64,000 nt of DNA from Gordonia aichiensis NBRC 108223 (lineage in GTDB: Bacteria > Actinomycetota > Actinomycetes > Mycobacteriales > Mycobacteriaceae). The translations under genes were made by a program, and so were the position numbers. Below are positions 45,843 through 57,025 of this stretch, one piece after another; positions within the stretch are counted from its first letter, which is position 1; every line of letters starts with the position of its first letter. The notes below the pieces were generated by a model. That model saw only the letters and a list, made by a program, of their open reading frames with translations. It had not been told where the DNA came from and ran no database searches. Location: NCBI RefSeq assembly GCF_000332975.1, contig NZ_BANR01000007.1, positions 62,001 through 126,000 on the forward strand, written 5' to 3'.

Positions 45843-46457
45843 TCAGCGCGAAGCGACGTGCGTCATGACATCACGCACCAGCGACTCGGCGATCGCACCG
45901 AGTGCGCTGTCGTCGGCAGTTGAGAGATAGACCAGGGTGATCGCGATGATGTTCGCGATGAACACGGGCGCGATCTGCTCGACGGGTGTGAGCCACGTGA
46001 TCTGCGCTTGCTCTCCGGCAGCAGCTAATCCTTGCGCCGCAAGGCCATACAGATGCTCGTACATCTGCTTACCCGCGGGCTGCAACTCGGGATGATTGTG
46101 CGCATAGATGCCGAGAGAAATGGTGGCCTGTAGCCGTCCCGGGTCGGCCTTCAGCAGCATGTAGAACGCATCGAGTTGCTCGAACATCTTTGTGCGCATC
46201 GCCTCGACACCCACCGCCGACGACGATCCGCCGATCGGGAGCAGTGACTCCAGCATCAGCGAAACATCCTCGGGTACAGCCTTTTCCATGACCGCCCAGA
46301 GCAGTGCGGTACGGCTTTCGAATGCGTAGTGGAAACTCGCGAGCGGCATCCCGGCATGCGCACAGATGCGTCTGGTGGTAGCGCCCTCCACGCCGTGATC
46401 GGCGATCACGCGATAGGCGGATTCGACAAGTGCTGTGCGTCTGTCGTCGACGGACAT
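45843..46457 (-). CDS. TetR-family regulator
   Basis: A 204-residue regulator. The HTH is RRTALVESAYRVIADHGVEG, ATTRRICAHAGMPLASFHYA, FESRTALLWAVMEKAVPEDV; a helical ligand domain follows. The ATG at 46457 gives the family length. Longer starts (for example ATG 46523) would put a GATAGG/CCTATC palindrome inside the gene. It ends 50 bp before xdhC and diverges from the metallo-hydrolase gene. Confidence 0.82.
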   Translation of the reverse strand: MSVDDRRTALVESAYRVIADHGVEGATTRRICAHAGMPLASFHYAFESRTALLWAVMEKAVPEDVSLMLESLLPIGGSSSAVGVEAMRTKMFEQLDAFYMLLKADPGRLQATISLGIYAHNHPELQPAGKQMYEHLYGLAAQGLAAAGEQAQITWLTPVEQIAPVFIANIIAITLVYLSTADDSALGAIAESLVRDVMTHVASR

Positions 46458-46493
46458 CCGAGCCAACGGACCGTTCACTCCCCAGTTGAAACG

Positions 46494-46514
46494 GATAGGT
46501 GACGGAATCCTATC
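46494..46514. promoter_or_regulatory. Candidate TetR operator
   Basis: GATAGG-TGACGGAAT-CCTATC, perfect 6-bp arms with a 9-base spacer, 37 bp upstream of the TetR start and in the region shared with the divergent hydrolase gene. Length and symmetry fit a TetR site. Confidence 0.45.
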
Positions 46515-46692
46515 AGTGCCCATGCCTTTCAGTGAACAATTGTCCGCCGAAACTGCTCCTGCCCATGTCATGGCGCTCATGTCGGTGCGAAGTGGAGGCG
46601 AGGCGATAGTGTGGCGGAATGGTCGCATGGAGTTCCCGCCGGACGCCGAATGCCCTTCGAGTCACCACTCTGCGTTGTACGGGGCCCCGCTC

Positions 46693-47831
46693 ATGATCGG
46701 TCGTCTCGCCGAAGCAGGGGTTCGGGTCGCCGACTCCGCCACGGGTGCACTCTCGGCCGCCGGGCTACCCGCGGCCCGCGCGCTCGGTGCCGACCGAGAC
46801 GCGATCCGACCCTACGTCGAGTCGTCGGAGTATCTCGTCGACGGCGCATTCGCCAATCCGGAACCATCGGCGTTCGGGGTCGGACCCGACTTTCAGGTGG
46901 CGCTCGACATGGCACGCGGCCCCGGGAGACCGAAGCGGCCGGTCCTCGTCACCGTGCCGCGCTTCGACGCCGCACCCGGCAGGCTCACCGTCACGTGGCT
47001 CGGGCACGCGTCGGCACTCGTCGAACTCGACGGCACCCGGATCCTCACCGATCCGGTGTTCAGCCAACGATGTTCTCCATGGCAGCAGGTGGGTCCCGCC
47101 CGTCTGCACCCCTGTCCGGTGACGGTAGCCGACCTTCCGCCGATCGACGTCGTTCTGCTCAGCCACGACCATTACGACCATCTGGACATGGACACCGTCG
47201 TCGCTCTGGCAGATGCGTCGCCCGCAGCGGTGTTCGTCGCGCCGGTGGGGGTTGCCGCGCACCTCGTCGGGTGGGGCATCGCCGCCGACCGCATCAGGCA
47301 GGCCGACATCTGGCAGAGCGTGTCGGTCTCCTGCGGGCCGTCGGCAACTGCAATCGACTTCTTCTGCGGACCGGCTCGACACTTCTCCGGACGCGGACTC
47401 ACCCGCAACCTCACGCAGTGGGCCAGCTGGGCGGTCGTCGGTCCCGAGCATCGGTTCTTCTTCTCCGGCGACACGGGCTACAGCGAACGCTTCGAAGAAC
47501 TCGGCGCCCGGCACGGGCCGTTCGACCTCACACTGATCGCCGTCGGCGCATACGACACCGCATGGCCGGAGGTTCACGTCGACCCGGCAGAAGCCGTCGC
47601 AGTGCACCGGATGGTCTCGGGTCACGCAGGTGCCGACTCGGTGTTCGTGCCCATCCACTGGGCGACGTTCAGCCTCGCTCGGCACTCGTGGGCCGATCCC
47701 ATCACCCGTCTCCTACCCGCCGCAGAACGACACAACACGTCGGTCGTGGTGCCGCAACCGGGTGGCACCATCGATGTCGTGAAACGCGACGGCACCGGAC
47801 TGCGTACACCTGACTGGTGGGAGAGGTCTGC

Positions 47832-47835
<4 letters not shown>
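46693..47835 (+). CDS. MBL-fold metallo-hydrolase, NAPE-PLD-like
   Basis: About 380 residues. The metallo-beta-lactamase core has [40 protein letters not shown], the zinc motif [11 protein letters not shown] (HxHxDH), [36 protein letters not shown] and a late [12 protein letters not shown]. Position and length match mycobacterial Rv0906. The family includes N-acyl-phosphatidylethanolamine phospholipase D and UlaG-like lactonases; the substrate is unknown. The ATG at 46693 fits homologous starts; ATG 46627 is possible. It overlaps ctpE by four bases. Confidence 0.8.
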
Positions 47836-50363
<2,528 letters not shown>

Positions 50364-50471
50364 CCTCACCGCTTCGATGGTCCTAGACTCGACGGCACTG
50401 TGACGTGGCCGACCGGGCTGCGCGAACCCGACCCGCACAGCGATGACGCAGAGCGGTGACGAGGAGAAGAC

Positions 50472-50768
50472 ATGGATCTCAAAGGACTCGTGGACAAGGC
50501 CAAGGAAGCACTGCGGGGCAACCCGAGCCTGATCGACAAGGGCGGCGACGCCATCGACAAGGCGACCGGCGGCAAGTACGCCGACAAGGTCGACAAGGCC
50601 CAGGATGCGGCGCGCAAGGCCGTCGGCGTTGAGGGTGACAAGTCCGCGCAGCAGAACCCGGCCCCGCAGAACCAGAACCCCCAAAACCCGGCCCCCCAGA
50701 ACCCGGCCCCACAGAACCCGGCGGAACAGAAGCCTGCGAACGAGCAGCAGCCCCCGGCCAACGGCTGA
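50472..50768 (+). CDS. MT0933/Rv0909-like antitoxin with Pro/Gln repeat tail
   Basis: A 98-residue protein. The N-terminal half MDLKGLVDKAKEALRGNPSL, IDKGGDAIDKATGGKYADKV matches the MT0933-like antitoxin family (Rv0909, ~59 residues). The C-terminal half is a tandem repeat QNPAPQNQNPQNPAPQNPAP, absent from the mycobacterial protein. GACGAGGAGAAG precedes the ATG. In M. tuberculosis it is followed directly by its toxin Rv0910; here an opposed DNA glycosylase gene lies between. Confidence 0.8.
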   Translation: MDLKGLVDKAKEALRGNPSLIDKGGDAIDKATGGKYADKVDKAQDAARKAVGVEGDKSAQQNPAPQNQNPQNPAPQNPAPQNPAEQKPANEQQPPANG

Positions 50769-50783
50769 GCAGGTTCGAACCAG

Positions 50784-50833
50784 GTTGCGGTTGCGATCGG
50801 TCGTCACTACAGGTGACCGACCGCAACCGCAAC
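50784..50833. terminator. 19-bp bidirectional hairpin terminator
   Basis: GTTGCGGTTGCGATCGGTC (50784-50802) pairs with GACCGACCGCAACCGCAAC (50815-50833) with one mismatch around a 12-base loop, between the convergent antitoxin and glycosylase genes. Confidence 0.7.
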
Positions 50834-50852
50834 TTCTGTCTCTGCGCCCGCT

Positions 50853-51443
50853 CTATTCGGCCCGGGGATGACGTCGGTAGGCCGACACCGTCGGATCGTC
50901 GGTGATCCAGTAGCGCCACGCGACGTCGGCGTTGCGTCGTACCCCCACCCGCGGACCTGAACTGATCGCGACCGGAGTCGGCGCTTGGCCGTCGATCTCA
51001 CCGGGGGTGAGAAGTCGAACTCCTCGTGACCCGGCAGCGTCGAGGTCGACGCCGAGATCGGCCATCGTGATCCCGAGCGCCCGGGTCAGATTCCCGGGAC
51101 CGCGAGCAAGTTTCGACGCCGCGATGTGTTCGCCGCGTCGGCGAATCGCGATGTCGAGGCCGTCGACGACCTCACCGGCACGAAGCAACACGGCCGACGC
51201 CTCGCCGTCGGGTCCGGTCACCACGTTGGCGCAGTGATGGCCGTGGATGCGGTACACGTACAGGCGCGATGGCGGTCCGTACATGATCTCGGAGCGGGGC
51301 GTTCGGACGTAGGCGTGCGACGCCGGATCGTGTGGGCCGGCGTAAGCCTCGACCTCGGTGATCCTGACGGTCACGTCGTGCCCGCGCAGAAATCGGCCCA
51401 GCAGGCAGCGGGCGGCGGTGGTGACGCTAGGCTGACGAACCAT
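50853..51443 (-). CDS. mpg: 3-methyladenine DNA glycosylase (AAG/Mpg family)
   Basis: A 196-residue base-excision enzyme: TAARCLLGRFLRGHDVTVRI, TEVEAYAGPHDPASHAYVRT with the catalytic Glu and conserved Tyr, MYGPPSRLYVYRIHGHHCAN and LARGPGNLTRALGI. It removes alkylated adenine from DNA. The ATG at 51443 shares two bases with the ATG of the divergent SRPBCC gene (CATG), so each promoter must lie inside or beyond the other gene. It is inserted between the antitoxin and toxin homologues. Confidence 0.88.
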   Translation of the reverse strand: MVRQPSVTTAARCLLGRFLRGHDVTVRITEVEAYAGPHDPASHAYVRTPRSEIMYGPPSRLYVYRIHGHHCANVVTGPDGEASAVLLRAGEVVDGLDIAIRRRGEHIAASKLARGPGNLTRALGITMADLGVDLDAAGSRGVRLLTPGEIDGQAPTPVAISSGPRVGVRRNADVAWRYWITDDPTVSAYRRHPRAE

Positions 51444-51879
51444 GGCTAAGACGAGCGGCTCCATCGAGGTCGATCTCTCCCCGGAAGATACCTGGTCGGC
51501 GGCATCGGATCTGAGTCGGTACTCGGAGTGGCTGATCCTGCACGACGCGTGGCGTTCGCCGTTGCCCGGCCCTGGTGAGCTCGCGACGGGCACCAAGGTC
51601 TCGTCCATTGTGAAGGTGAAGGGCACCCGCATCCGGTTCGACTGGGTCGTCGACACCTACGAACCGACGAGCCAGGTCCGACTCAAGGGCAACGGCAAGG
51701 GTGGGGTCAAAGCGAAACTGGATCTCGTCATCTCGCCCACGGAGACCGGCTCGTCAGTAGTCTTCACTGTTGATCTGGGTGGCCTGCCGCTGATCGGACC
51801 AGCATGCAAGGCAGCGGCAATGGCCGTCTCCGGCGATCTGACGAAGTCGTTGGCCACCTTCCGCGAGGTCTTCGCGTAG
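51442..51879 (+). CDS. SRPBCC protein, Rv0910-like toxin homologue
   Basis: A 145-residue START/Bet v 1-fold protein: MAKTSGSIEVDLSPEDTWSA, ASDLSRYSEWLILHDAWRSP, IRFDWVVDTYEPTSQVRLKG, FTVDLGGLPLIGPACKAAAM. It matches Rv0910, reported as the toxin of the Rv0909-Rv0910 pair, though the fold itself is a lipid/ligand-binding one. The MAK start agrees with that protein. Its ATG overlaps the mpg ATG on the other strand. Whether it is toxic here is unknown. Confidence 0.82.
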   Translation: MAKTSGSIEVDLSPEDTWSAASDLSRYSEWLILHDAWRSPLPGPGELATGTKVSSIVKVKGTRIRFDWVVDTYEPTSQVRLKGNGKGGVKAKLDLVISPTETGSSVVFTVDLGGLPLIGPACKAAAMAVSGDLTKSLATFREVFA

Positions 51880-51942
51880 CGCACGCTCGACCGCAGGAGA
51901 CTCCGGCGCGACAGCGTCGATGACACAGGGGGACGCACGACA

Positions 51943-54027
51943 ATGGGGCGGCACTTTTCCGACTCCGATTCCGACGGGCAGGGTTTCGACGATTCGCGTC
52001 GCGACCGGGGCGAGGCGCGCCGCGATCCGGGCGCCCAACCCCCTCGTTCCCAGGCAGCGACGCCCCAGCCCCCTCGTCCCCAGCCTCCGCGTCCGCAGCC
52101 CCCTCGTCCCCAGCCTCCTCGCCCCCAGGCAGCGAGGCCGCCGGTAGCGCCCGACGCCTCGCAGGGGCAGCCGCTCCCGCCCCGTCGGCCGCCCACGCCG
52201 TCACAGCCCACGCCGTCACAGCCCGTGCCGCCTCGGTCACCCGCGCAATCTCGGTCCACTCGATCTCCGTCCAAGCAATCACAACCCTCGCCCTCTCAGC
52301 CCGCCTCCTCGGCAGGTCGGCCGGATACGGGTCGTCAAGCCGCGCAGTCCGACTCGGGTCGTCAGGCAGTCCAGCGCGGCAGCAGGTCCACGCGGAAGAG
52401 CGGGTCGGGCGACGGGTTCGGATTCGAGCATCGTGAGGTGCGCAGCGGTCGGCGTGGACTGTGGCTGTGGAGCGCGGTCGCGCTACTGGTGGTGGTCGCG
52501 ATCGTCGGTGGCATCGCGATCTGGAAGTCGGGGATCGTCGGTGGCTGCGGCGATCGCACGGCGGTCAGTGTTGCCGCCGACCCCTCGATCAGGGATGCGG
52601 TCGCCGACGCGACGTCGAAGCTCTCGTCGGACTCCTGTTATGACTACACCGTCACTGCGGTGGCCGGGGCCGACGTCCCAGGCCTGCTCACCAGCGGCGA
52701 CAAAGCTCCCGACCTGTGGGTTCCCGACTCCTCACAGCAGGCACGTCGAGTGATCGCCCAGGTCCGTCGCGACCTCGACACCGTGTCGCCGTCGATCGCC
52801 GCGACGCCGACGGTCGTGGCGGGCACCAAAATCGGTCACCTGTCGAACTGGGTTGAGGTGATGAAGCTCGACGGGCTGCGCGCGGGCAACCCGATCGACA
52901 CCAGCACCGGAGACGCACCGATCGTCGGAGCGCTCGCCGAGGTCGACGCGGGCACACTCGGCAACGACGATCTGATCGACGCGATGACAGTCCTTGCGGT
53001 GCAGCAGAACAACGCGCGTCTTGCCAACGACAACGAGGGCACCCGACTCAACCTCGCGAACACGTCCACGACACCGGTCGTCACCACAGAGCAGCAACTC
53101 ACGCTGTTCACCCGGACGCATCCCGGATCGAAACTCACGTCGTCGATCCCCGACGACGGCACAGTGATGCTCGACTATCCACTCGTCAACACCGCGCCGT
53201 CGTCGCGCGCGGAGACGGCAACAGCGGCGGGCAAAGAACTCGCCGATGCGATCACCGCCGGCGACGGCGCTTCGTCAGTCACCGATGCCGGATTCCGAAA
53301 GCCCGGTGACAACAAGGGTTTGACGGTGCTGCAACTCAAGGACCCGTCACAGGTCGACAAGGCACTGCGCCAGTGGCAGGTACTCGGCGTCCCGATTCGC
53401 ACACTGGTCGTCGAGGACACGTCGGGGTCCATGGCCGAGAGGGACGGCGACGAGACGCGAGCTCAGTTGACGATCGACGCGTCACTGACAGGACTGAAAC
53501 TGTTCCCCAACAACACCGAGATCGGTGGGTGGGCGTTCGGCGTCGACAAGGGCGGCCCGGGACAGGACTGGAAAGAACTCTCGCCGATTCGACGGCTCGA
53601 CGCATCGGCTGCGGGCGGGGGAACCCACCGCGACGAACTCGCCGCCGCCGTGACGTCGGGTCTGGCACCGTCGGAACTCGGTGGCGGCACCGGCCTCTAC
53701 GACACGACGCTGGCGGCGTTCAAGAAGGTTCAGGACAGCTACGATCCGAGCTATTCCAACAGCGTCATCATCCTCACCGATGGCCAGAACGAGGACCCGA
53801 ACAGCATCAGCCTCCAGCAGTTGCTGTCGCGGCTCAAGCAGCTCGAGGACCCGGCGCGCCCCGTGCTGGTTCTGACCATCGGCATCTCCGACGACGCCGA
53901 CACCGACTCGCTCAGGCAGATCGCCGACGCCACCGGGGGCACGTCCTACGTGGCGAAGACCGCCGGCGACATCAAGACCGTGTTCGTCGACGCCATTCGT
54001 GCACGCGTCGAGGCCGCCGGGCGCTGA
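51943..54027 (+). CDS. Membrane-anchored substrate-binding plus VWA-domain protein
   Basis: A 694-residue protein. Residues 35-130 are Pro/Gln/Arg-rich with a perfect PQPPR repeat; a transmembrane helix follows (WLWSAVALLVVVAIVGGIAI, 174-193). The exported part has a periplasmic-binding-like domain (AVSVAADPSIRDAVADATSK; KAPDLWVPDSS, ~205-470) and a C-terminal von Willebrand A domain with the metal site EDTSGSMAER (Asp492) and SVIILTDGQNEDPNS. Such fusions occur across actinobacteria; ligand unknown. It ends four bases before the convergent LysR stop. Confidence 0.82.
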   Translation: MGRHFSDSDSDGQGFDDSRRDRGEARRDPGAQPPRSQAATPQPPRPQPPRPQPPRPQPPRPQAARPPVAPDASQGQPLPPRRPPTPSQPTPSQPVPPRSPAQSRSTRSPSKQSQPSPSQPASSAGRPDTGRQAAQSDSGRQAVQRGSRSTRKSGSGDGFGFEHREVRSGRRGLWLWSAVALLVVVAIVGGIAIWKSGIVGGCGDRTAVSVAADPSIRDAVADATSKLSSDSCYDYTVTAVAGADVPGLLTSGDKAPDLWVPDSSQQARRVIAQVRRDLDTVSPSIAATPTVVAGTKIGHLSNWVEVMKLDGLRAGNPIDTSTGDAPIVGALAEVDAGTLGNDDLIDAMTVLAVQQNNARLANDNEGTRLNLANTSTTPVVTTEQQLTLFTRTHPGSKLTSSIPDDGTVMLDYPLVNTAPSSRAETATAAGKELADAITAGDGASSVTDAGFRKPGDNKGLTVLQLKDPSQVDKALRQWQVLGVPIRTLVVEDTSGSMAERDGDETRAQLTIDASLTGLKLFPNNTEIGGWAFGVDKGGPGQDWKELSPIRRLDASAAGGGTHRDELAAAVTSGLAPSELGGGTGLYDTTLAAFKKVQDSYDPSYSNSVIILTDGQNEDPNSISLQQLLSRLKQLEDPARPVLVLTIGISDDADTDSLRQIADATGGTSYVAKTAGDIKTVFVDAIRARVEAAGR

Positions 54028-54031
54028 CCGA

Positions 54032-54934
54032 TCAGGTGGCCGGCGACCAGTCGTCTGCGACGTCGTGGAGCACGTGCAGCGCTCGGTCGACGATCGGGGC
54101 ATCGGCCGTCACCAGGCGCGCCGCGGCCAGGTCGACGGGATCGGGTTCGGGAGTCATCGGTAGGTAACGCACGCCCGCGACCCCGAGAGCCGCGGTCGGT
54201 TCGGGAACCACCGCGACCCCGAGACCTGCCGCGACGAGGGTGACGAGCGTCGACGTCTCCTGCACCTCGTGTCGGATCTGCGGTACGAAGCCTGCAGCGG
54301 CACACAGCGTGGCCAACTGGGTGTGCATCACCGAACGCCCCTGGCCTGCATGGGAGATGAAGTCGTCGTCGTGAAGATCGGCGAGCGCGACGTCGGGTCG
54401 GCCTGCCCGTTCGTGACTGTCGGGGAGGGCCACGAGCAGTCTGTCCCGGCGTACGGGGGTGACGATGACCTCGGGCGCGGTGATCGGCGGTCTCAGCAGC
54501 GCGAGATCGATGTCGCCCGCCAGGAGTGCCGCGATCTGAGCCGGCGCGAGCATCTCGCCGCGCACACTGACGTCGACGCCCGGTAGCTCCTCGCGCAGCG
54601 CACGCACGAAGCGGGGGAGTAGCGAGTAGGTGGCCGACCCCACGCAGCCGATCGCGAGTCGCCCCTGCCTGCCCTCGGCGATCCGCCGTGCGTGCGTGCC
54701 CGCGTGGTCGACGGCGTCAAGGATCGCCACCGTGCGTTCGAGGTACGCCTGCCCGGCTGCTGTCAGTTCCACCGTGCGGGTGGTGCGGACGAGGAGCGGA
54801 AAGCCGAGCTCGTTCTCGAGCTGTCGGATCTGCTGGGACAGCGGCGGCTGCGCGATGTGCAGGCGTTCGGCGGCACGCCCGAAGTGCAGCTCTTCGGCGA
54901 CCGCACGGAAGTAGCGGAGGTGGCGAAGTTCCAT
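54032..54934 (-). CDS. LysR-family regulator of the pca genes
   Basis: A 300-residue LysR protein: MELRHLRYFRAVAEELHFGR, AAERLHIAQPPLSQQIRQLE, NELGFPLLVRTTRTVELTAA, then the effector domain (RLAIGCVGSATYSLLPRFVR). It resembles the BenM/CatR/PcaQ branch that senses aromatic intermediates such as muconate or ketoadipate. It diverges from pcaFDIJ, with two ATAC-type sites in the 94-bp gap, so it probably activates that operon. Two ATGs abut; the second is chosen. Confidence 0.85.
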   Translation of the reverse strand: MELRHLRYFRAVAEELHFGRAAERLHIAQPPLSQQIRQLENELGFPLLVRTTRTVELTAAGQAYLERTVAILDAVDHAGTHARRIAEGRQGRLAIGCVGSATYSLLPRFVRALREELPGVDVSVRGEMLAPAQIAALLAGDIDLALLRPPITAPEVIVTPVRRDRLLVALPDSHERAGRPDVALADLHDDDFISHAGQGRSVMHTQLATLCAAAGFVPQIRHEVQETSTLVTLVAAGLGVAVVPEPTAALGVAGVRYLPMTPEPDPVDLAAARLVTADAPIVDRALHVLHDVADDWSPAT

Positions 54935-54956
54935 CACCGCAGTGTACGGCGGATTG

Positions 54957-55003
54957 ATACTGACCGAGTCTTAGTCGATCCCAAATGAATACTTCTCAAT
55001 ATC
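54957..55003. promoter_or_regulatory. Two candidate LysR sites in the pcaF promoter
   Basis: ATAC-N7-GTCT (54957-54971) and ATAC-N7-TATC (54989-55003) resemble the ATAC-N7-GTAT site of CatR/BenM regulators and are 32 bp apart, about three helical turns. They lie between the LysR and pcaF starts. Confidence 0.45.
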
Positions 55004-55028
55004 GCCGGGGGTTCTTAGGGTTGGTCGT

Positions 55029-56252
55029 ATGAACGCTCCCACAGATGTCGTGATCTGCTCTCCGTTGCGCACCCCGGTCGGCCGGATGGGAGGCGCACTC
55101 GCGTCGCTGTCGGTTGCCGACCTCGCCACCGGGCTGCTGCGCGAACTGACGACGAGGACCGGTCTCGGCGAGGGTGACATCGACGACGTGATCCTGGGTC
55201 AGGGGTACTCCAACGGCGAAGCCCCGGCACTGGGCAGGATCGCCGCACTCGACGCCGGGTTGGGCGTGGGGGTGCCCGGGATGCAGGTCGACCGACGCTG
55301 TGGCTCGGGGTTGCAGGCGATACTCAATGGCGCCGCACAGGTTGCGACGGGAGGCGCGAGCCTGGTGGTCGCCGGCGGTGCGGAATCGATGTCGAACGTC
55401 GAGCACTACGCACTCGGCCTGCGGACCGGCATACGGGCAGGCGGCGTCGAACTGATGGACCGACTCGAACGTGGACGTCTGACCGCGGGTGGCGACTCGC
55501 ATCCCGTGCCCGGCGGAATGATCGAGACCGCCGAGAACCTGCGTCGTGAGTACGGAATCGGGCGCGACGAACAGGACGAACTGGCGGTCCGGTCGCATCA
55601 TCGCGCTGTGGCTGCGCAGCGCGAGGGACGATTCGACGACGAACTTGTCGCCGTGACGGTGCCGGGACGACGCGGCAAGCCCGACGTGACGGTCGATGCG
55701 GACGAGCATCCGCGTGCCGACGCCAGCGTGGAATCCCTTGCAGGCCTCCGTCCCATCCGTCAGCGGATCGACTCCGAGTCGACGGTCACGGCGGGTAACG
55801 CCTCCGGTCAGAATGACGGCGCAGCGATGTGTGTCGTCACCACGCGTGCCGAAGCGGAGCGTCGTGGCCTCGATCCGATGCTCACCCTGCGTTCGTGGGC
55901 CGTCACCGGATGTGCCCCGGAGACAATGGGAATCGGCCCCGTCGGCGCCACCGCGGCAGCGCTCGAGCGGGCCGATCTCACGCTCGACGACATCGACCTC
56001 ATCGAACTGAATGAAGCATTCGCGGCCCAGGTGCTCGCGGTGCTCGCCGAGTGGAAGGTCGACGCCGAGGACGAGCGGCTCAACCCCAACGGCTCGGGTA
56101 TCTCGCTGGGCCATCCGATCGGAGCCACCGGCGGTCGTATCCTGGCGACGGCCGCGCACGAGGCGCGGCGTCGTGACGCCCGGTACGTACTGGAGACCAT
56201 GTGCATCGGTGGCGGACAGGGGATCGCCGCGATCTTCGAGGCAACCCGATGA
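55029..56252 (+). CDS. pcaF: 3-oxoadipyl-CoA thiolase
   Basis: A 407-residue thiolase. Nucleophile Cys91 in VDRRCGSGLQAILNG, ELNEAFAAQVLAVL, GSGISLGHPIGATGGRI (His) and the second Cys in LETMCIGGGQGIAA. It cleaves 3-oxoadipyl-CoA to succinyl-CoA and acetyl-CoA. The sequence alone cannot separate it from acetoacetyl-CoA thiolases, but the co-operonic pcaD and pcaIJ make the ketoadipate role likely. It overlaps pcaD by four bases (ATGA). Confidence 0.85.
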   Translation: MNAPTDVVICSPLRTPVGRMGGALASLSVADLATGLLRELTTRTGLGEGDIDDVILGQGYSNGEAPALGRIAALDAGLGVGVPGMQVDRRCGSGLQAILNGAAQVATGGASLVVAGGAESMSNVEHYALGLRTGIRAGGVELMDRLERGRLTAGGDSHPVPGGMIETAENLRREYGIGRDEQDELAVRSHHRAVAAQREGRFDDELVAVTVPGRRGKPDVTVDADEHPRADASVESLAGLRPIRQRIDSESTVTAGNASGQNDGAAMCVVTTRAEAERRGLDPMLTLRSWAVTGCAPETMGIGPVGATAAALERADLTLDDIDLIELNEAFAAQVLAVLAEWKVDAEDERLNPNGSGISLGHPIGATGGRILATAAHEARRRDARYVLETMCIGGGQGIAAIFEATR

Positions 56253-57025
56253 GCGCCGTCGACGTCGCCACGCACCTCTCCGGCAGGCCCGGTGCGCCCG
56301 TGGTGGTCCTGTCGAACTCGCTGGGCTCGACGTATCGGATGTGGGACGCGCAACTCACGGCACTCGAGGAGCGATTTCAGGTGCTGCGCTACGACACTCG
56401 TGGTCACGGCGCGTCGCCGGTTCCTCCTGGCCCTTACACGATCGACGATCTCGCCGACGACCTTGTCTCCGCTCTCGATCGCCACGACATCGCATCGGCG
56501 CACGTCGTCGGACTGTCGCTGGGTGGGCTGACCGCGATGCGGGTGGCGATTCGCAACCCCGAGCGCGTCGACAACCTCGCACTCCTGTGCACCTCAGCGT
56601 GTTTCGCGCCCCCTGCACCATGGCTCGACCGGGCTGCGACCGTGCGGGCGGACGGGGTCGCGGCGATCGCCGACGCGATCATCGGTCGCTGGTTCACCGC
56701 GGACTACCTTGCCGACGAACGCAATATCGACACGGTCGCGTGGTACCGGGCGATGATCGCCGATACACCGGCAGAGGGGTACGCCGGGTGCTGTGAGGCA
56801 TTGGCACGCGCAGACGTACGTGGCGATCTCAGCGCGATCAAGGCGTCGACTCTCGCGGTGGCCGGTGCCGACGACCCGGCGACGCCGCCCGACCGCCTCG
56901 CCGAGATCGTCGAGGCCGTGCCCGACTCGCGTCTCGAGGTTGTCGCGGACGCCGCACATCTCGCCAATGCGCAACAGCCACAACAGATCACCCCACTCCT
57001 CATCAAACACCTGGAGCACTCATGA
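56249..57025 (+). CDS. pcaD: 3-oxoadipate enol-lactonase
   Basis: A 258-residue alpha/beta hydrolase: VVVLSNSLGSTYRMWDAQLT, RYDTRGHGASPVPPGPYTID, the elbow HVVGLSLGGLTAMRVA with the Ser nucleophile, and a C-terminal DAAHLANAQQPQQI with the His. SNSLG and RYDTRGHG are the PcaD signatures. It hydrolyses 3-oxoadipate enol-lactone to 3-oxoadipate. Coupled by 4-bp overlaps to pcaF and pcaI. Confidence 0.9.
   Translation: MSAVDVATHLSGRPGAPVVVLSNSLGSTYRMWDAQLTALEERFQVLRYDTRGHGASPVPPGPYTIDDLADDLVSALDRHDIASAHVVGLSLGGLTAMRVAIRNPERVDNLALLCTSACFAPPAPWLDRAATVRADGVAAIADAIIGRWFTADYLADERNIDTVAWYRAMIADTPAEGYAGCCEALARADVRGDLSAIKASTLAVAGADDPATPPDRLAEIVEAVPDSRLEVVADAAHLANAQQPQQITPLLIKHLEHS

Noticed and set aside
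52030..52135. Short DNA tandem repeat resembling a satellite
   Set aside because: It is in-frame and encodes the PQPPR repeats of the VWA protein's cytoplasmic tail.
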